A DNA stretch of 64,000 bases from Crystallibacter sulfonylureivorans_A. Its GTDB lineage: Bacteria > Actinomycetota > Actinomycetes > Actinomycetales > Micrococcaceae. Positions within the stretch are counted from its first letter, which is position 1. Each line of letters begins with the position of its first letter. The stretch is taken from NCBI RefSeq assembly GCF_047607445.1, contig NZ_JBLKRT010000020.1:1-64000 (forward strand). The letters run 5' to 3'. The notes below the pieces were generated by a model. It worked only from the letters and a program-made list of their open reading frames with translations, was not told where the DNA came from and searched no databases. Positions 42,515 through 51,018 of this stretch are shown one piece after another. A program made the translations under genes and the position numbers.

Positions 42515-44340
42515 GCCTGTGCCGCCAATTGCGGCGCAACGTCAAGGGCCAAAGCCTGTTTGCGGAGCGATTCCACCAGCGCCAGCGATGCTTTGATCTC
42601 CCGGATCCTCAGGTCGCGCTCTTGGTTGAAATTGCTCGCCGCCTTCTGCGCTGCCGTCACCGAATCGGCCAGCGAGCGGTGGTGCTCTTCGGCCAGGGCC
42701 GTGAAATGGTCCCGGGTGGCCCGCTGGACCATCCGCAGCCGGTCCTTGAGCTGCTTGCCCACCTGGAACACCACCTCGTCAACCTGTTTGCGCACCAGCG
42801 CCTTGGCTTCCTGCTGGCGGCGCTTCAGCCGGGCCTCCTTGTCTTCCCGGTACGCCTTGCCGCCCAGCAGCAGGCCGGCGCCCACCGAGATCGGGTTGAT
42901 CAGCGCCATCCCCATGATTCCTGTCAGCAGGCCGAACATCAGCACGCCGCCGTACGAGCCGCGCATGCCAATCAGGATCTTTTGGACCGGCCCCATCCGG
43001 CCGGGGTCCAGGTTGGGGATTCCCTCCACCGGATCCAGCACGTTATCCGTGGAGTCGACCTGCAGCAGCGGCAGGGTCACCTCGTCCTGGTTGAAGTGTT
43101 CGGCGACCCGTTCCGCCAGCCACAGCGACCGTTCGTTGGTCCAGACGAAGGTGTCGGAGACGGCCGATGCCACGCGCTGTTCCAGCCAGTGCACGAATTG
43201 GTCCCACTGCGGGCCAGGATCGCCGGCGTCGATGGACTGCTCGGCGTCCCGCATAATACTGCGCAGTCGGTCGCGCAGGTCATGCTCCATGTCTGAGATG
43301 AGATCGCTCATTCCGTCGTTGAGCGTGACCTGCCAGCGGGAAGAACGACGGCGGAGCTCATCGGCGCGTTCTTTGGCAGCTTCCAATTCGGCCAACATTT
43401 CGGGCGTGCCGTCCGGATTTTCCAGCGCGCTCAGCTCGGACTTCAGCGACAGCCGCAGATGGTCGGTGGCCGAGATCAGGTCCTGCGCCACAGAGCGCCG
43501 CTGCAGCCGCTCGGTTTGGGCCAGGATGTTGTTCCGCAGGTAGGCCACCAGCTCCGGAAAGCCTGATTCGGCGTTCAATTCACTGTCCCGTAGTGCGGCG
43601 GCCTGGAGCCTTAGTTCCGAGGAGACCGACATCAGCGGCATATCCGCCCCGATCCGCTGCAAATGGCCCCGATCCAGTTCAGCCACCCGCCGCCACTGCG
43701 GATACAGGTCCGTTTTGGACAGGACTCCGGCAACATTCGGGCAGATCCGCTGGGCCTGCCGCAGGAACCGGAGTTCCGGTTCGGTGAACTCCTGCGATGC
43801 GTCGGAGACCAGCAGCATGGCATCCGCCGTAGGCAGCGCGGTGAGGGTGGTCAGGGAGTGCGCCGAGTCCAGCCCGCCGACTCCGGGAGAGTCGACCAAG
43901 GCAAGCCCGCCGTCCAGGACCTTGCGCGGGAGCATGACTTCCGCGGCTGCCAGCCGACGCTCATTGCCCGGGTTTCCCCGTTCCGAAACGTGTTGGGCCA
44001 GTTCCTCAAGAGGGATCGGACGACGTTCCAGTTCCGTTTCCTCGTCGGCGGAAGCGGCGCCTTCCTTGGGGACCAGGATGACGGCCGAGGCCGGATCCCC
44101 GTGCTTGACCACGGTGGGCACTGAGGTGGCAACGTCGTCGTCGATGGGACAAACCGGCGCATGCACCAGCGCATTGATCAGCTGGCTCTTGCCCTGTTTG
44201 AACTCACCGACGACAATCACCCTGGTGGTCGGGTCTTTCAGCCGCTTGCGGGTTTGTTCCAGACGGCGCTGCAAGTCAGCGCGTTCGCCCTTCCTGGCCA
44301 GTTCCAGACCCTGTTCCACCAGCTTGACGAGTTCGGCCAC
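42511..44340 (-). CDS. Dynamin-like GTPase, IniA-like
   Basis: A 609-aa dynamin-like protein. P-loop GEFKQGKS at 45-52, switch I VATSVPTVV, switch II DSPGVGGL, and LSKTDLYP for guanine recognition. A long helical stalk follows, and near residues 465-495 a hydrophobic double segment (GVLMFGLLTGIMGMALINPISVGAGLLLGG) can serve as membrane paddle. AGGAGG lies 7 nt before the GTG start. Mycobacterial IniA remodels membranes and contributes to tolerance of cell-wall drugs; a similar envelope-protection role is inferred from gene order. Confidence 0.86.
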   Translation of the reverse strand: MAELVKLVEQGLELARKGERADLQRRLEQTRKRLKDPTTRVIVVGEFKQGKSQLINALVHAPVCPIDDDVATSVPTVVKHGDPASAVILVPKEGAASADEETELERRPIPLEELAQHVSERGNPGNERRLAAAEVMLPRKVLDGGLALVDSPGVGGLDSAHSLTTLTALPTADAMLLVSDASQEFTEPELRFLRQAQRICPNVAGVLSKTDLYPQWRRVAELDRGHLQRIGADMPLMSVSSELRLQAAALRDSELNAESGFPELVAYLRNNILAQTERLQRRSVAQDLISATDHLRLSLKSELSALENPDGTPEMLAELEAAKERADELRRRSSRWQVTLNDGMSDLISDMEHDLRDRLRSIMRDAEQSIDAGDPGPQWDQFVHWLEQRVASAVSDTFVWTNERSLWLAERVAEHFNQDEVTLPLLQVDSTDNVLDPVEGIPNLDPGRMGPVQKILIGMRGSYGGVLMFGLLTGIMGMALINPISVGAGLLLGGKAYREDKEARLKRRQQEAKALVRKQVDEVVFQVGKQLKDRLRMVQRATRDHFTALAEEHHRSLADSVTAAQKAASNFNQERDLRIREIKASLALVESLRKQALALDVAPQLAAQA

Positions 44341-44390
44341 CGTATCCCCTCCTGTTTCCGGCTCCAGCCGGACCGTAACGCTGTGACGCC

Positions 44391-44425
44391 GTCCAGCAGG
44401 AGGTCCCCCCGGCCCCCTGCTGGAC
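44391..44425 (-). terminator. Intercistronic hairpin between the IniB-like and IniA-like genes
   Basis: GTCCAGCAGG (44391-44400) and CCTGCTGGAC (44416-44425) form a perfect 10-bp stem. It lies between the IniB-like stop and the IniA-like start, so it may reduce read-through and let the IniB-like protein be made in excess over the GTPases. Confidence 0.5.
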
Positions 44426-44458
44426 AGCTGATCTGTCGTGATTCAGTTGTCAGGTCGT

Positions 44459-45727
44459 TTAGTCGACGGTGACATCCGCATCTACTACGTCGTTGTCGGT
44501 CAGCAGATCGTTGTTGTCGTTGTCCGCGATGATGACCGAATCGTTGACCGACTCGTCAATCCCGGTGAACTCTGCATCAATGTCTCCGACGGTGGTGTCG
44601 TTGTCCTCGTTACCGACGGCAACCACGTTGTCCTGGACGATGAGATCGTTGTCCTCGTTGCCGATGGCGTTGCCGTCGTTGCCGACCACGTTGCCGTCGC
44701 CATCAATGCCGTCGTTGTCCTGGGTGGAGGCATCGACGGCGATGTCGCCCGTGGTGACATCGATTCCGTCGTTGTCCTGCGAAGCGTCCACGGTGACGTC
44801 ACCAACGGTGACGTCGTTGTCTTCGTTGCCGACGTTGTTCTGGCTGTTATCGGTGTTGCCCACCGCATTGTTGTCGCCATCAATGCCGTCATTGTCGTTG
44901 AACGAATCCTCCACGTCGACGTCCAGGTCGAGATCCGTGTTGTAGGAGTCCTCGACGGAGTGGTCGTCGTTGTAGGAGTCCTCGACGGAGTTATCCGTAT
45001 TACCGATCGCAATGCCTCCGCCGAGGTCGCCGGTCGTCAGGTTGATCGAGTGGTTGTTCTCGTCGCCGGTGGAATTGTCCACATCGTCGCCGGCCGCGGT
45101 CGAGTCATCACCCGACGCCACGACAGCGTCGTTGTCGAACCACTGAGTGACGTCGCCGTTGGCCCAGATGTTCTGGTTCACGGACTGATCGGTGATGGTG
45201 TCCCGGTCGTCCACAATCGAGGTGTAGGAGTAGTTGTTGACGATATGGGTCAACTGCTGCACCGCGTGGTCGTGGTCGTTCCCGCGGTCGTCATCGTCGT
45301 CGTCCCGGCCGCGTCCGCGGTCGTCATCGTCGTCATCCCGGCCCCGTCCGCGGTCATCATCGTCGTCGTCCCGGCCGCGTCCGCGGTCGTCAGCGTCGTC
45401 GTCCCAGCCGCGGCCATGGCCATGGTCGTCGTCGTCATCGTCCCGTCCTCGCCCGCCGCCCCAGCCGCTGTTGTCGCTGGACCAGTCGCCGGAGTTACCA
45501 CCGTGGTTTCCGCCGGTGTTGTACTCGCGGTCGAAGGATGAGCCTGATCCAACCGGTGCGTAGTCCAGGATGACCGGCATGATCGCGTCCACGTCATCCG
45601 AGCAGACGTTGGACAGGCCGGCGCCGGCCAAGGCCGCGTCAGGGTCTGCGTTGAACTCGTCGGCAGCACGCGGGTCCCGGAGCAGGTTCATGATGAATTC
45701 AAGAAGAGAGCTAGCAAGCGTAGGCAT
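44459..45727 (-). CDS. IniB-domain protein with Asp-rich repeat body
   Basis: A 422-aa protein. The first about 58 residues (LASSLLEFIMNLLRDPRAADEFNADPDAALAGAGLSNVCSDDVDAIMPVILDYAP) match the N-terminal domain of mycobacterial IniB. The rest is low-complexity: about 50 residues with an 11-aa repeat (DDDDDDRGRGR), then about 270 residues rich in Asp, Asn, Gly and Val (GNEDNDVTVGDVTVD, NDGIDGDGNVVGN). Mycobacterial IniB instead has a Gly/Ala-rich body. The acidic repeats could bind calcium or form a beta-solenoid (speculation). No signal peptide is seen. GGGGA lies 9 nt before the ATG. Confidence 0.82.
   Translation of the reverse strand: MPTLASSLLEFIMNLLRDPRAADEFNADPDAALAGAGLSNVCSDDVDAIMPVILDYAPVGSGSSFDREYNTGGNHGGNSGDWSSDNSGWGGGRGRDDDDDDHGHGRGWDDDADDRGRGRDDDDDDRGRGRDDDDDDRGRGRDDDDDDRGNDHDHAVQQLTHIVNNYSYTSIVDDRDTITDQSVNQNIWANGDVTQWFDNDAVVASGDDSTAAGDDVDNSTGDENNHSINLTTGDLGGGIAIGNTDNSVEDSYNDDHSVEDSYNTDLDLDVDVEDSFNDNDGIDGDNNAVGNTDNSQNNVGNEDNDVTVGDVTVDASQDNDGIDVTTGDIAVDASTQDNDGIDGDGNVVGNDGNAIGNEDNDLIVQDNVVAVGNEDNDTTVGDIDAEFTGIDESVNDSVIIADNDNNDLLTDNDVVDADVTVD
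45285..45440. repeat. 33-bp tandem repeats inside the IniB-like gene
   Basis: About four imperfect copies of a 33-bp unit (GTCGTC-rich then CGGCCGCGTCCGCGG) encode the 11-residue DDDDDDRGRGR repeat. Such tracts expand and contract easily, so repeat number may vary between strains. Confidence 0.75.
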
Positions 45728-45787
45728 TATGTTGATTCCCCAATCTAGGTCCTACTGGATGTGGCCAAAACTATGGATGGTGGCCCG

Positions 45788-45805
45788 CCGAGCAATGTTG
45801 CTTGG
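45788..45805. promoter_or_regulatory. Palindrome upstream of the IniB-like gene
   Basis: AGCAA-TG-TTGCT (45791-45802), extendable imperfectly by 3 bp each side, lies about 65 bp before the IniB-like start. No good -35 hexamer is visible nearby, which would fit an activator-dependent promoter. The LuxR-type protein encoded just upstream is the obvious candidate (inference). Confidence 0.35.
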
Positions 45806-45937
45806 CTTGTTTCAAAGCTACGGTCGGGGTGCTGCTGCCGGCATCGGGGCTTCCTCCCCCGCTGCCCGCCCTCTGGAGGGGGATTGCCGCTACCGGGGAC
45901 TAGGTAGGGTGGGTCGAGGTCCCGGTATGACGCGGAA

Positions 45938-48529
45938 CTACGGCCCTTGGGAGCCGTCTTCGCCCAGTGCAAGACGTAGCTGGGTCAGCAGCTCGGAGCG
46001 GTTTGCAGCCCCTAACCGCCGGCGGATCCGCGCAATGTGGTGCTCGGCGGTGCGCGGCGAAATGAAGATCGCGGCACCGATCTCCCGGTAGGTCTTGCCC
46101 TCCAGAACCAGCCGGGCCACTTCGCGTTCCCGCTCGCTCAAGGCCGCGCTCTCCGGGGCCGGCGGTTTTCCGGTGGCAGGGATCTTCGGTTTTTCGTCCT
46201 CGGTGGCGGTCGGGGCTGTGTGATGAGCCTCGGTTGTGCCGCGCGTCCCAGGGTGCAGGTCTCGGGCACAGGCCAAGAGCCGGCTCATGTCCTTGCGCTC
46301 TTCCGCATGCGCTGCCGCGTGTCCGGCCAACCGTGCACCGTCCCAGGTCAGTCCGACGGCCGCGAGCGCGCGGGCGGATTCTTCGACTGCCCGTGGGTCA
46401 ATCTTGCCCGCCAAGACGGATACCCAGCACCGGCCGGCCGCCGCCAGGACGGCCGCCAAATGATACTTTCCTGACGCCCGCACCAGCGCAGAAGCGTGCG
46501 GGGCCAGCTCGCTGGGCTTCTCCGCCAGGATGGCGGCCTGGACGGCGTACCAGTGCAGTGGAGTGGACCATAACGCGGGCTCGCCCAGTCTCTCCAGCAG
46601 CGCCCACGCGTCAGCCATATGCGGCCGCAACCGTTCGGAATCGCGCAGGCGGGCGGCGGCCACCGCCAGCTCGCCCAGCGGCAACAGGTTGTAGAGGTCG
46701 ACGGCGACGTGCAGCAGCCGCCCGCGCGCCCGCTCCCAGGCACGCACCAAACCAGCCATGTCATCAGTTCGGCGCGCCAAACCCACGTGCAAAGCGTCCA
46801 GCAACAATTCGTCGCGCGGCGTAGGGCTGATCCCGACGGCGGTAGCCTCCGCTATCGCCGCTCCGGCGTTGTCCGGATGGTCCTGGAGCATGGCGACCCA
46901 CGCTCGCAGGAGCAACAACCGGAGCCGGTCGGCCGGTCCGCCCTGGCCTCCGCGCAGCGCATCGTCGAGCACGGATTCGGCCACCGAAAGCTCCCCGCCG
47001 TGCAGTGCCACCAATGCGGCAAGCGCCGCCGGGCTGTCCGGCAGCGGGACCGCAGCACCGGAGGCAGTCAGCATGTCGGAGGCCCGTACCAGGGCTGGAA
47101 GTGCGCGTTCGGTGTGTTCACCAACAGACTCCGCGATGCCCTGTCCCATGAGCGAGACGGCGACGTTCGTCAGCGTTGGTGATCCTTCCGGCCGGTCCGC
47201 GGCGAGCAGGCTCCGGGCGGTGCCGCGATCGCCGGTGCCGATCATCACGACGGCGGCGAGAGCGTTGGACGCATCTGCGGCAGGGGCGTCGACCCAGCGG
47301 TAAACCTGGGCACTCCGCGCCAGCATGCCCCGCTGCGCCCACAATGACGCCGCCACATCTGCGCCGCGGCCCTTGTCAGGTGCCTCGGGTTGCGTCAAGA
47401 CAGGGTCCACCAGCCGGCCGGCGCCATCAAGGTCGCCGGTGGCCAAAGCTGCCTGGGCGCGCCGCGCCGCCGTCGTAACTTCCGGGGCGCCGGCAGCGCT
47501 TGCTTCTTCGTAGAGCGCTGCCGCCAGTTGTGGCTCGGTTGCCAGGGCACTGTCGCCGGCCGATTGGAGTGTGCTGGCCACCCGCGGATCCTGGAGTCCG
47601 CTTTGAGCCAGACCACGGGCTATGTCAGTAGGGTCCGGAGTCATGCCGGTGGAGATGAGGTCGGCCAGGGCATGTTGGACCGTCCGCACCTGGTGCAGCG
47701 GGGTGGTCTGGAGCAGGACGCTGCGCATCAGTGCGGGAAGGGTGCCTTCCGGCAGGATCAGGCCCGCTGCGGCTGCCTGCGACATCAGCGGGTCGATTCC
47801 GCCCGGCGTGTCCTCCACCTCGGCCGGCAGCGGCCCTGCTGGGTCGAAGCCAACCGCCAGCGCGAGCAACAACTCGCGAAGGCCGGGCTCCAACCTGTCG
47901 AGTTCATAGCCGATTTGGTCGACGAGTCCACCGAACTCCAAGGGATCGTTCGGCACCGGGTGGTGCCACTCATTGAGGGCTTCCAACACGTGCTGGACCA
48001 GCCATGGCATCCCGCCGGTGAGGTCGAAAACTTGGTCAATGATGGGACCGGGAAGCGGCTCCCCGTGGGTGGCGGCGAGGTGGGCGGCGACGTCGTCCCT
48101 GGTCCAGGGCCCCAACAGGACCGGCCGGCGGTATGCCTCAAGCGTTGACGTCAGCCGCTTCAAAGCGGGCAACTGCGGCCACATGCGGTAGGCGACGACC
48201 ACATTGACAGACTGCTGCTCGACCAGCCGATGGATGTGCTCCAAGTCGCGGTCATTCAACTGGTGTGCATCGTCGATCAGGACGGTGGTTCCCTCGTCCA
48301 CCGCGCCGCGCTGCAGGACGTCTCTTCCCGAACTCACGCGGATTCCTGCCTCGCTGTAGACCACCGCCAAGTTCTCCAGCAGGGTGCTCTTGCCTGAGCC
48401 GCCAGGTCCGGACACGCTGGCCAGTAACCGTGACCGGGGATCTGTCGAGGCTTCAGCCAGCAATTGCGCGGCTTTCCGGTTCACCAGCCGTCGCCCGGCG
48501 GCCACTTGGCTCTGTCTCGCAGCCGTCAT
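45938..48529 (-). CDS. Large LuxR-family regulator with P-loop ATPase domain
   Basis: An 863-aa STAND-type regulator. A Walker A site GPGGSGKST is at 41-49 and Walker B VLIDDAHQL follows at about 84; the middle about 500 residues are helical repeat-like (Ala/Leu-rich TPR-style). The C-terminal LuxR HTH starts near residue 797 (LSEREREVARLVLEGKTYREIGAAIFISPRTAEHHIARIRRRLG). ATG overlaps the Hsp70-like stop by 4 bases. Such proteins are ATP-dependent switches. It likely activates the IniB-like/dynamin genes 210 bp downstream, comparable to the IniR regulator of mycobacterial iniBAC (from memory, not checked). Confidence 0.86.
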   Translation of the reverse strand: MTAARQSQVAAGRRLVNRKAAQLLAEASTDPRSRLLASVSGPGGSGKSTLLENLAVVYSEAGIRVSSGRDVLQRGAVDEGTTVLIDDAHQLNDRDLEHIHRLVEQQSVNVVVAYRMWPQLPALKRLTSTLEAYRRPVLLGPWTRDDVAAHLAATHGEPLPGPIIDQVFDLTGGMPWLVQHVLEALNEWHHPVPNDPLEFGGLVDQIGYELDRLEPGLRELLLALAVGFDPAGPLPAEVEDTPGGIDPLMSQAAAAGLILPEGTLPALMRSVLLQTTPLHQVRTVQHALADLISTGMTPDPTDIARGLAQSGLQDPRVASTLQSAGDSALATEPQLAAALYEEASAAGAPEVTTAARRAQAALATGDLDGAGRLVDPVLTQPEAPDKGRGADVAASLWAQRGMLARSAQVYRWVDAPAADASNALAAVVMIGTGDRGTARSLLAADRPEGSPTLTNVAVSLMGQGIAESVGEHTERALPALVRASDMLTASGAAVPLPDSPAALAALVALHGGELSVAESVLDDALRGGQGGPADRLRLLLLRAWVAMLQDHPDNAGAAIAEATAVGISPTPRDELLLDALHVGLARRTDDMAGLVRAWERARGRLLHVAVDLYNLLPLGELAVAAARLRDSERLRPHMADAWALLERLGEPALWSTPLHWYAVQAAILAEKPSELAPHASALVRASGKYHLAAVLAAAGRCWVSVLAGKIDPRAVEESARALAAVGLTWDGARLAGHAAAHAEERKDMSRLLACARDLHPGTRGTTEAHHTAPTATEDEKPKIPATGKPPAPESAALSEREREVARLVLEGKTYREIGAAIFISPRTAEHHIARIRRRLGAANRSELLTQLRLALGEDGSQGP

Positions 48530-50550
48530 GCCGGCACCGAAGGAGTGGGCTCGGGCGCCGGGATGGCTGGTTGCTCCGGGCTGGTCGAAGCCGGTGATGT
48601 CGGGGCGTCGGCCGGCGGGGACTCGACGGCGGCCGGCTCGGACGGTGTCGGGTCGGCGGCGGGAGGTGTCTCCACCGGCTGGGGTTCGGGTTCGGTTGTC
48701 GGTTCCGGAGTAACAACCGGCTCCGGCACGGAGGTGGACGGTGCGGGCGCCGGACTCGGTTGTGCAGGCTGGGTCGGTGCTGGAGTTCCAGGATTTTCCG
48801 GAGCGGGTGTGCCGGTGCCGTTGTTGGCGCCGGGAGCGGTTGGCGTGCCGGGGGCCCCGGTCGGCGTGCCGCCAGCACCAGACGACGGTGTGCCGTCCGA
48901 AGCGGTCCCCGGCGTGCCGTCCGGCGTCGTAGGTGATGTTCGCGCGGTCTGATCCTGCGGGGTGTTCCCCGCGTTGCCGGACGTGGGCGTGCCGTCGGCG
49001 TCGTCCTGGCCTGCCTTGTCGGCCGCCTTTGCGTCCGGGGTGTCCCAGGAAACAACGGGACTCATGCCGGGCTGGACCGGCTCTGCGGCCATTACGGAGT
49101 TTGCCGGCCCGGCGCCATCGCTTTGCTGGGCAACACCGCCGGGCATGTAGCTGTTCCGTTCCGCGGCATTGCCTTGGGCGATGCCCGGTAACGAGCCGAA
49201 CAGACCGAAATCTTGGGGACTCTGGGCTGCTGTGGCGGTCAGCGCCGTCAAGGTTGCCACAGCCACCGTCACGGCGGCCGCGCGCACGGAGAAAGCATGC
49301 TTGCGAGTGGTCTCTTCGCCGGTGATCGGCTGCCCGACCGGGGCGGGAATACCTTCGTGCGAGAGCTTCCGTCCGCCCGCCTTGCTGGCTGCCAGCGTTT
49401 CCGCACTGTGCGAGTGGGCCAGCGCTTGCTCCAGGGCCAGAGCCTGCTCGTGGGCCAGCGCCTGCTGGTTCCGGGCCACAAAGTAGGCGGCACCCAAGCT
49501 AATCGAAGCCTTGGGATCCGTGTCTATCGCGATGGGCCGTCCCAACGTGGCCGACAGCATCTGGGCGACCAACGGAATCCGGGACGAGCCGCCGGTCAGC
49601 AGAACCGCGGTCAGGTCGTCGGCGGTAACGTTCGCTGCCTCCAGCGCCCGGTTCAGGGAGCCGACAGTATCGCGCACCAGGTGCTCTATCAGGCCTTCGA
49701 ACTCCGTCCGCACCAGGCGGATACCTGTCTGCACTTCCGGCAGCAAGACCGGGATGGTCGCCTCGGAGTCAGCCGATAGAGCCTCCTTGGCTTCGACGCA
49801 TTCGCGCCTGATTCGGCCCAGCGCCAGCCGAGCCTGCGGTGTACTCAGGTCTACGCCGCTGAGTCCGCCGTCCAGGCTGGCCGCGACGTGGTCGAAGACG
49901 AGGTCGTCAACATCCGCTCCGCCCACCCGGTCCAGCCCTTCGGGCCTGCCCAGCAGGGTGAACGAGGAGGTGTCGTCCTTGCGCAGAATGGCGGCATCAA
50001 AGGTCCCGCCGCCGAAGTCGTAGACCGCTATCAGGCTCCCGGCCGGCACCCGTGTTTGCGAGCCATAATGCAAGGCAGCAGCTTCAGGCTCACTCAGCAG
50101 TGTCACGTTGGCCAGTCCGACGGCGGCCAGGGCACCCCGGATTAGTCCGATCTTGTAGTCGCCCCAGCTGGCAGGATGGGACACCACTACGCTTTCCGGG
50201 GCCTGGCCTTCGCGTTCCTGAGTCCGGTCCACGACCCACCGGACGACGGTGGCAAAAACGCTCTCGGGCGTGACGAACAGGTCCCCCACCATGATCGGCA
50301 CAGCGTCACCGATCCGCCGCTTGAATTCGCGAACCACTCGCTCAGGCGAACTGGTGCCCCGTCTCTCGGCAGCCTCGCCGACCAGGACGGTACCGTCCTC
50401 GCCTAGGTAGATGACCGACGGCACGGCCGCCGCACGCGAGCCCAAGCCGAGAGGCTGCGGCTGCTGAGCGTCAAGATCCCCTTCCCCATAGTGGACAGTC
50501 GCTGCTGCCGTAAAACTTGTGCCGACATCGACACTCAGTACATAGGCCAT
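48526..50550 (-). CDS. Hsp70-like protein with transmembrane helix and Pro/Thr/Gly-rich exterior tail
   Basis: A 674-aa protein. Residues 1-375 are a complete Hsp70/actin-type nucleotide-binding domain: phosphate-1 DVGTSFTA (8-15), EPEAAALHYG (154-163), phosphate-2 DFGGGTFDAA (178-187) and adenosine motif LTGGSSRIPLV (318-328). The peptide-binding domain of DnaK is absent. Instead there is a linker, one transmembrane helix (about 424-443) and about 230 residues rich in Pro, Thr, Gly, Ala and Glu, predicted outside the membrane. It is encoded first in an operon with the LuxR-type regulator and is probably an envelope sensor (inference). GGGGGA precedes the ATG. Confidence 0.87.
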   Translation of the reverse strand: MAYVLSVDVGTSFTAAATVHYGEGDLDAQQPQPLGLGSRAAAVPSVIYLGEDGTVLVGEAAERRGTSSPERVVREFKRRIGDAVPIMVGDLFVTPESVFATVVRWVVDRTQEREGQAPESVVVSHPASWGDYKIGLIRGALAAVGLANVTLLSEPEAAALHYGSQTRVPAGSLIAVYDFGGGTFDAAILRKDDTSSFTLLGRPEGLDRVGGADVDDLVFDHVAASLDGGLSGVDLSTPQARLALGRIRRECVEAKEALSADSEATIPVLLPEVQTGIRLVRTEFEGLIEHLVRDTVGSLNRALEAANVTADDLTAVLLTGGSSRIPLVAQMLSATLGRPIAIDTDPKASISLGAAYFVARNQQALAHEQALALEQALAHSHSAETLAASKAGGRKLSHEGIPAPVGQPITGEETTRKHAFSVRAAAVTVAVATLTALTATAAQSPQDFGLFGSLPGIAQGNAAERNSYMPGGVAQQSDGAGPANSVMAAEPVQPGMSPVVSWDTPDAKAADKAGQDDADGTPTSGNAGNTPQDQTARTSPTTPDGTPGTASDGTPSSGAGGTPTGAPGTPTAPGANNGTGTPAPENPGTPAPTQPAQPSPAPAPSTSVPEPVVTPEPTTEPEPQPVETPPAADPTPSEPAAVESPPADAPTSPASTSPEQPAIPAPEPTPSVPA

Positions 50551-51018
50551 GAATCCCCCATTGGACGCCCAGCGAGGAACGTCCCCACCGCTTTCATACT
50601 GTCCAGAGCCACGCTCTGCTTCCCCCGCCGGCCGGATGCCCGCCCGTGTCCATAAGGCTCTGAAGTGACACCTTCAGCTGTCAGCCGCAGTGCCCAAGAA
50701 GTAGGTGCGGCATGCTTCCCGACGCCGTTCCAACATGGTTCAGCGTAGGAGTGCTTCAGGGGTAAAACAAGGGACGTTTCACGCTTTAAACCCCCGTTTC
50801 GGGCACCGGAAAATTGGTTAATGGTTCACTCTTATAGTGGTTAAAGGTTGCTTTGAAGTGTTCAAAACCCCAAGTGATTGCAAGGCACCCTTAGTACATA
50901 TGCCGATACCCGCATCTGCGCGACTGCATTTCCCATAGGGCGGTCAGGTCAACCGATTACACCTGCTGCATACAAGCAAAAACGGGCGGCCCCGAGTCCC
51001 ACAGTGCAGAATAAAAAT
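50551..51018. other. 468-bp intergenic region upstream of the Hsp70-like operon
   Basis: No gene is convincing here. Base composition drops to AT-rich around 50750-50900, as expected for the regulatory region of both flanking divergent genes. It contains the direct repeats listed separately. The part nearest 51018 (AATAAAAAT) is probably the leader of the DUF1697 gene. Confidence 0.5.
50816..50849 (-). promoter_or_regulatory. Direct repeats around a -10 element upstream of the Hsp70-like gene
   Basis: On the minus strand AACCTTTAACC (50849-50839) and AACCATTAACC (50826-50816) flank TATAAG (50836-50831), a plausible -10. The repeats start 23 bp apart. This could be a binding site for the LuxR-type regulator or another protein; no copy was found in front of the IniB-like gene. 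Confidence 0.4.

Noticed and set aside
45285..45440. Regular repeats that might suggest a CRISPR array.
   Set aside because: The units are contiguous, have no unique spacers and stay in frame with the coding sequence; they encode an 11-residue protein repeat.
44438..45541. Long plus-strand frame opposite the IniB-like gene, encoding a Val/Ile-rich protein.
   Set aside because: It is the antisense of the Asp-rich GAC/GAT codon tract, which reads as GTC/ATC on the other strand. No ribosome site, no family, and the minus-strand gene has a recognised domain.
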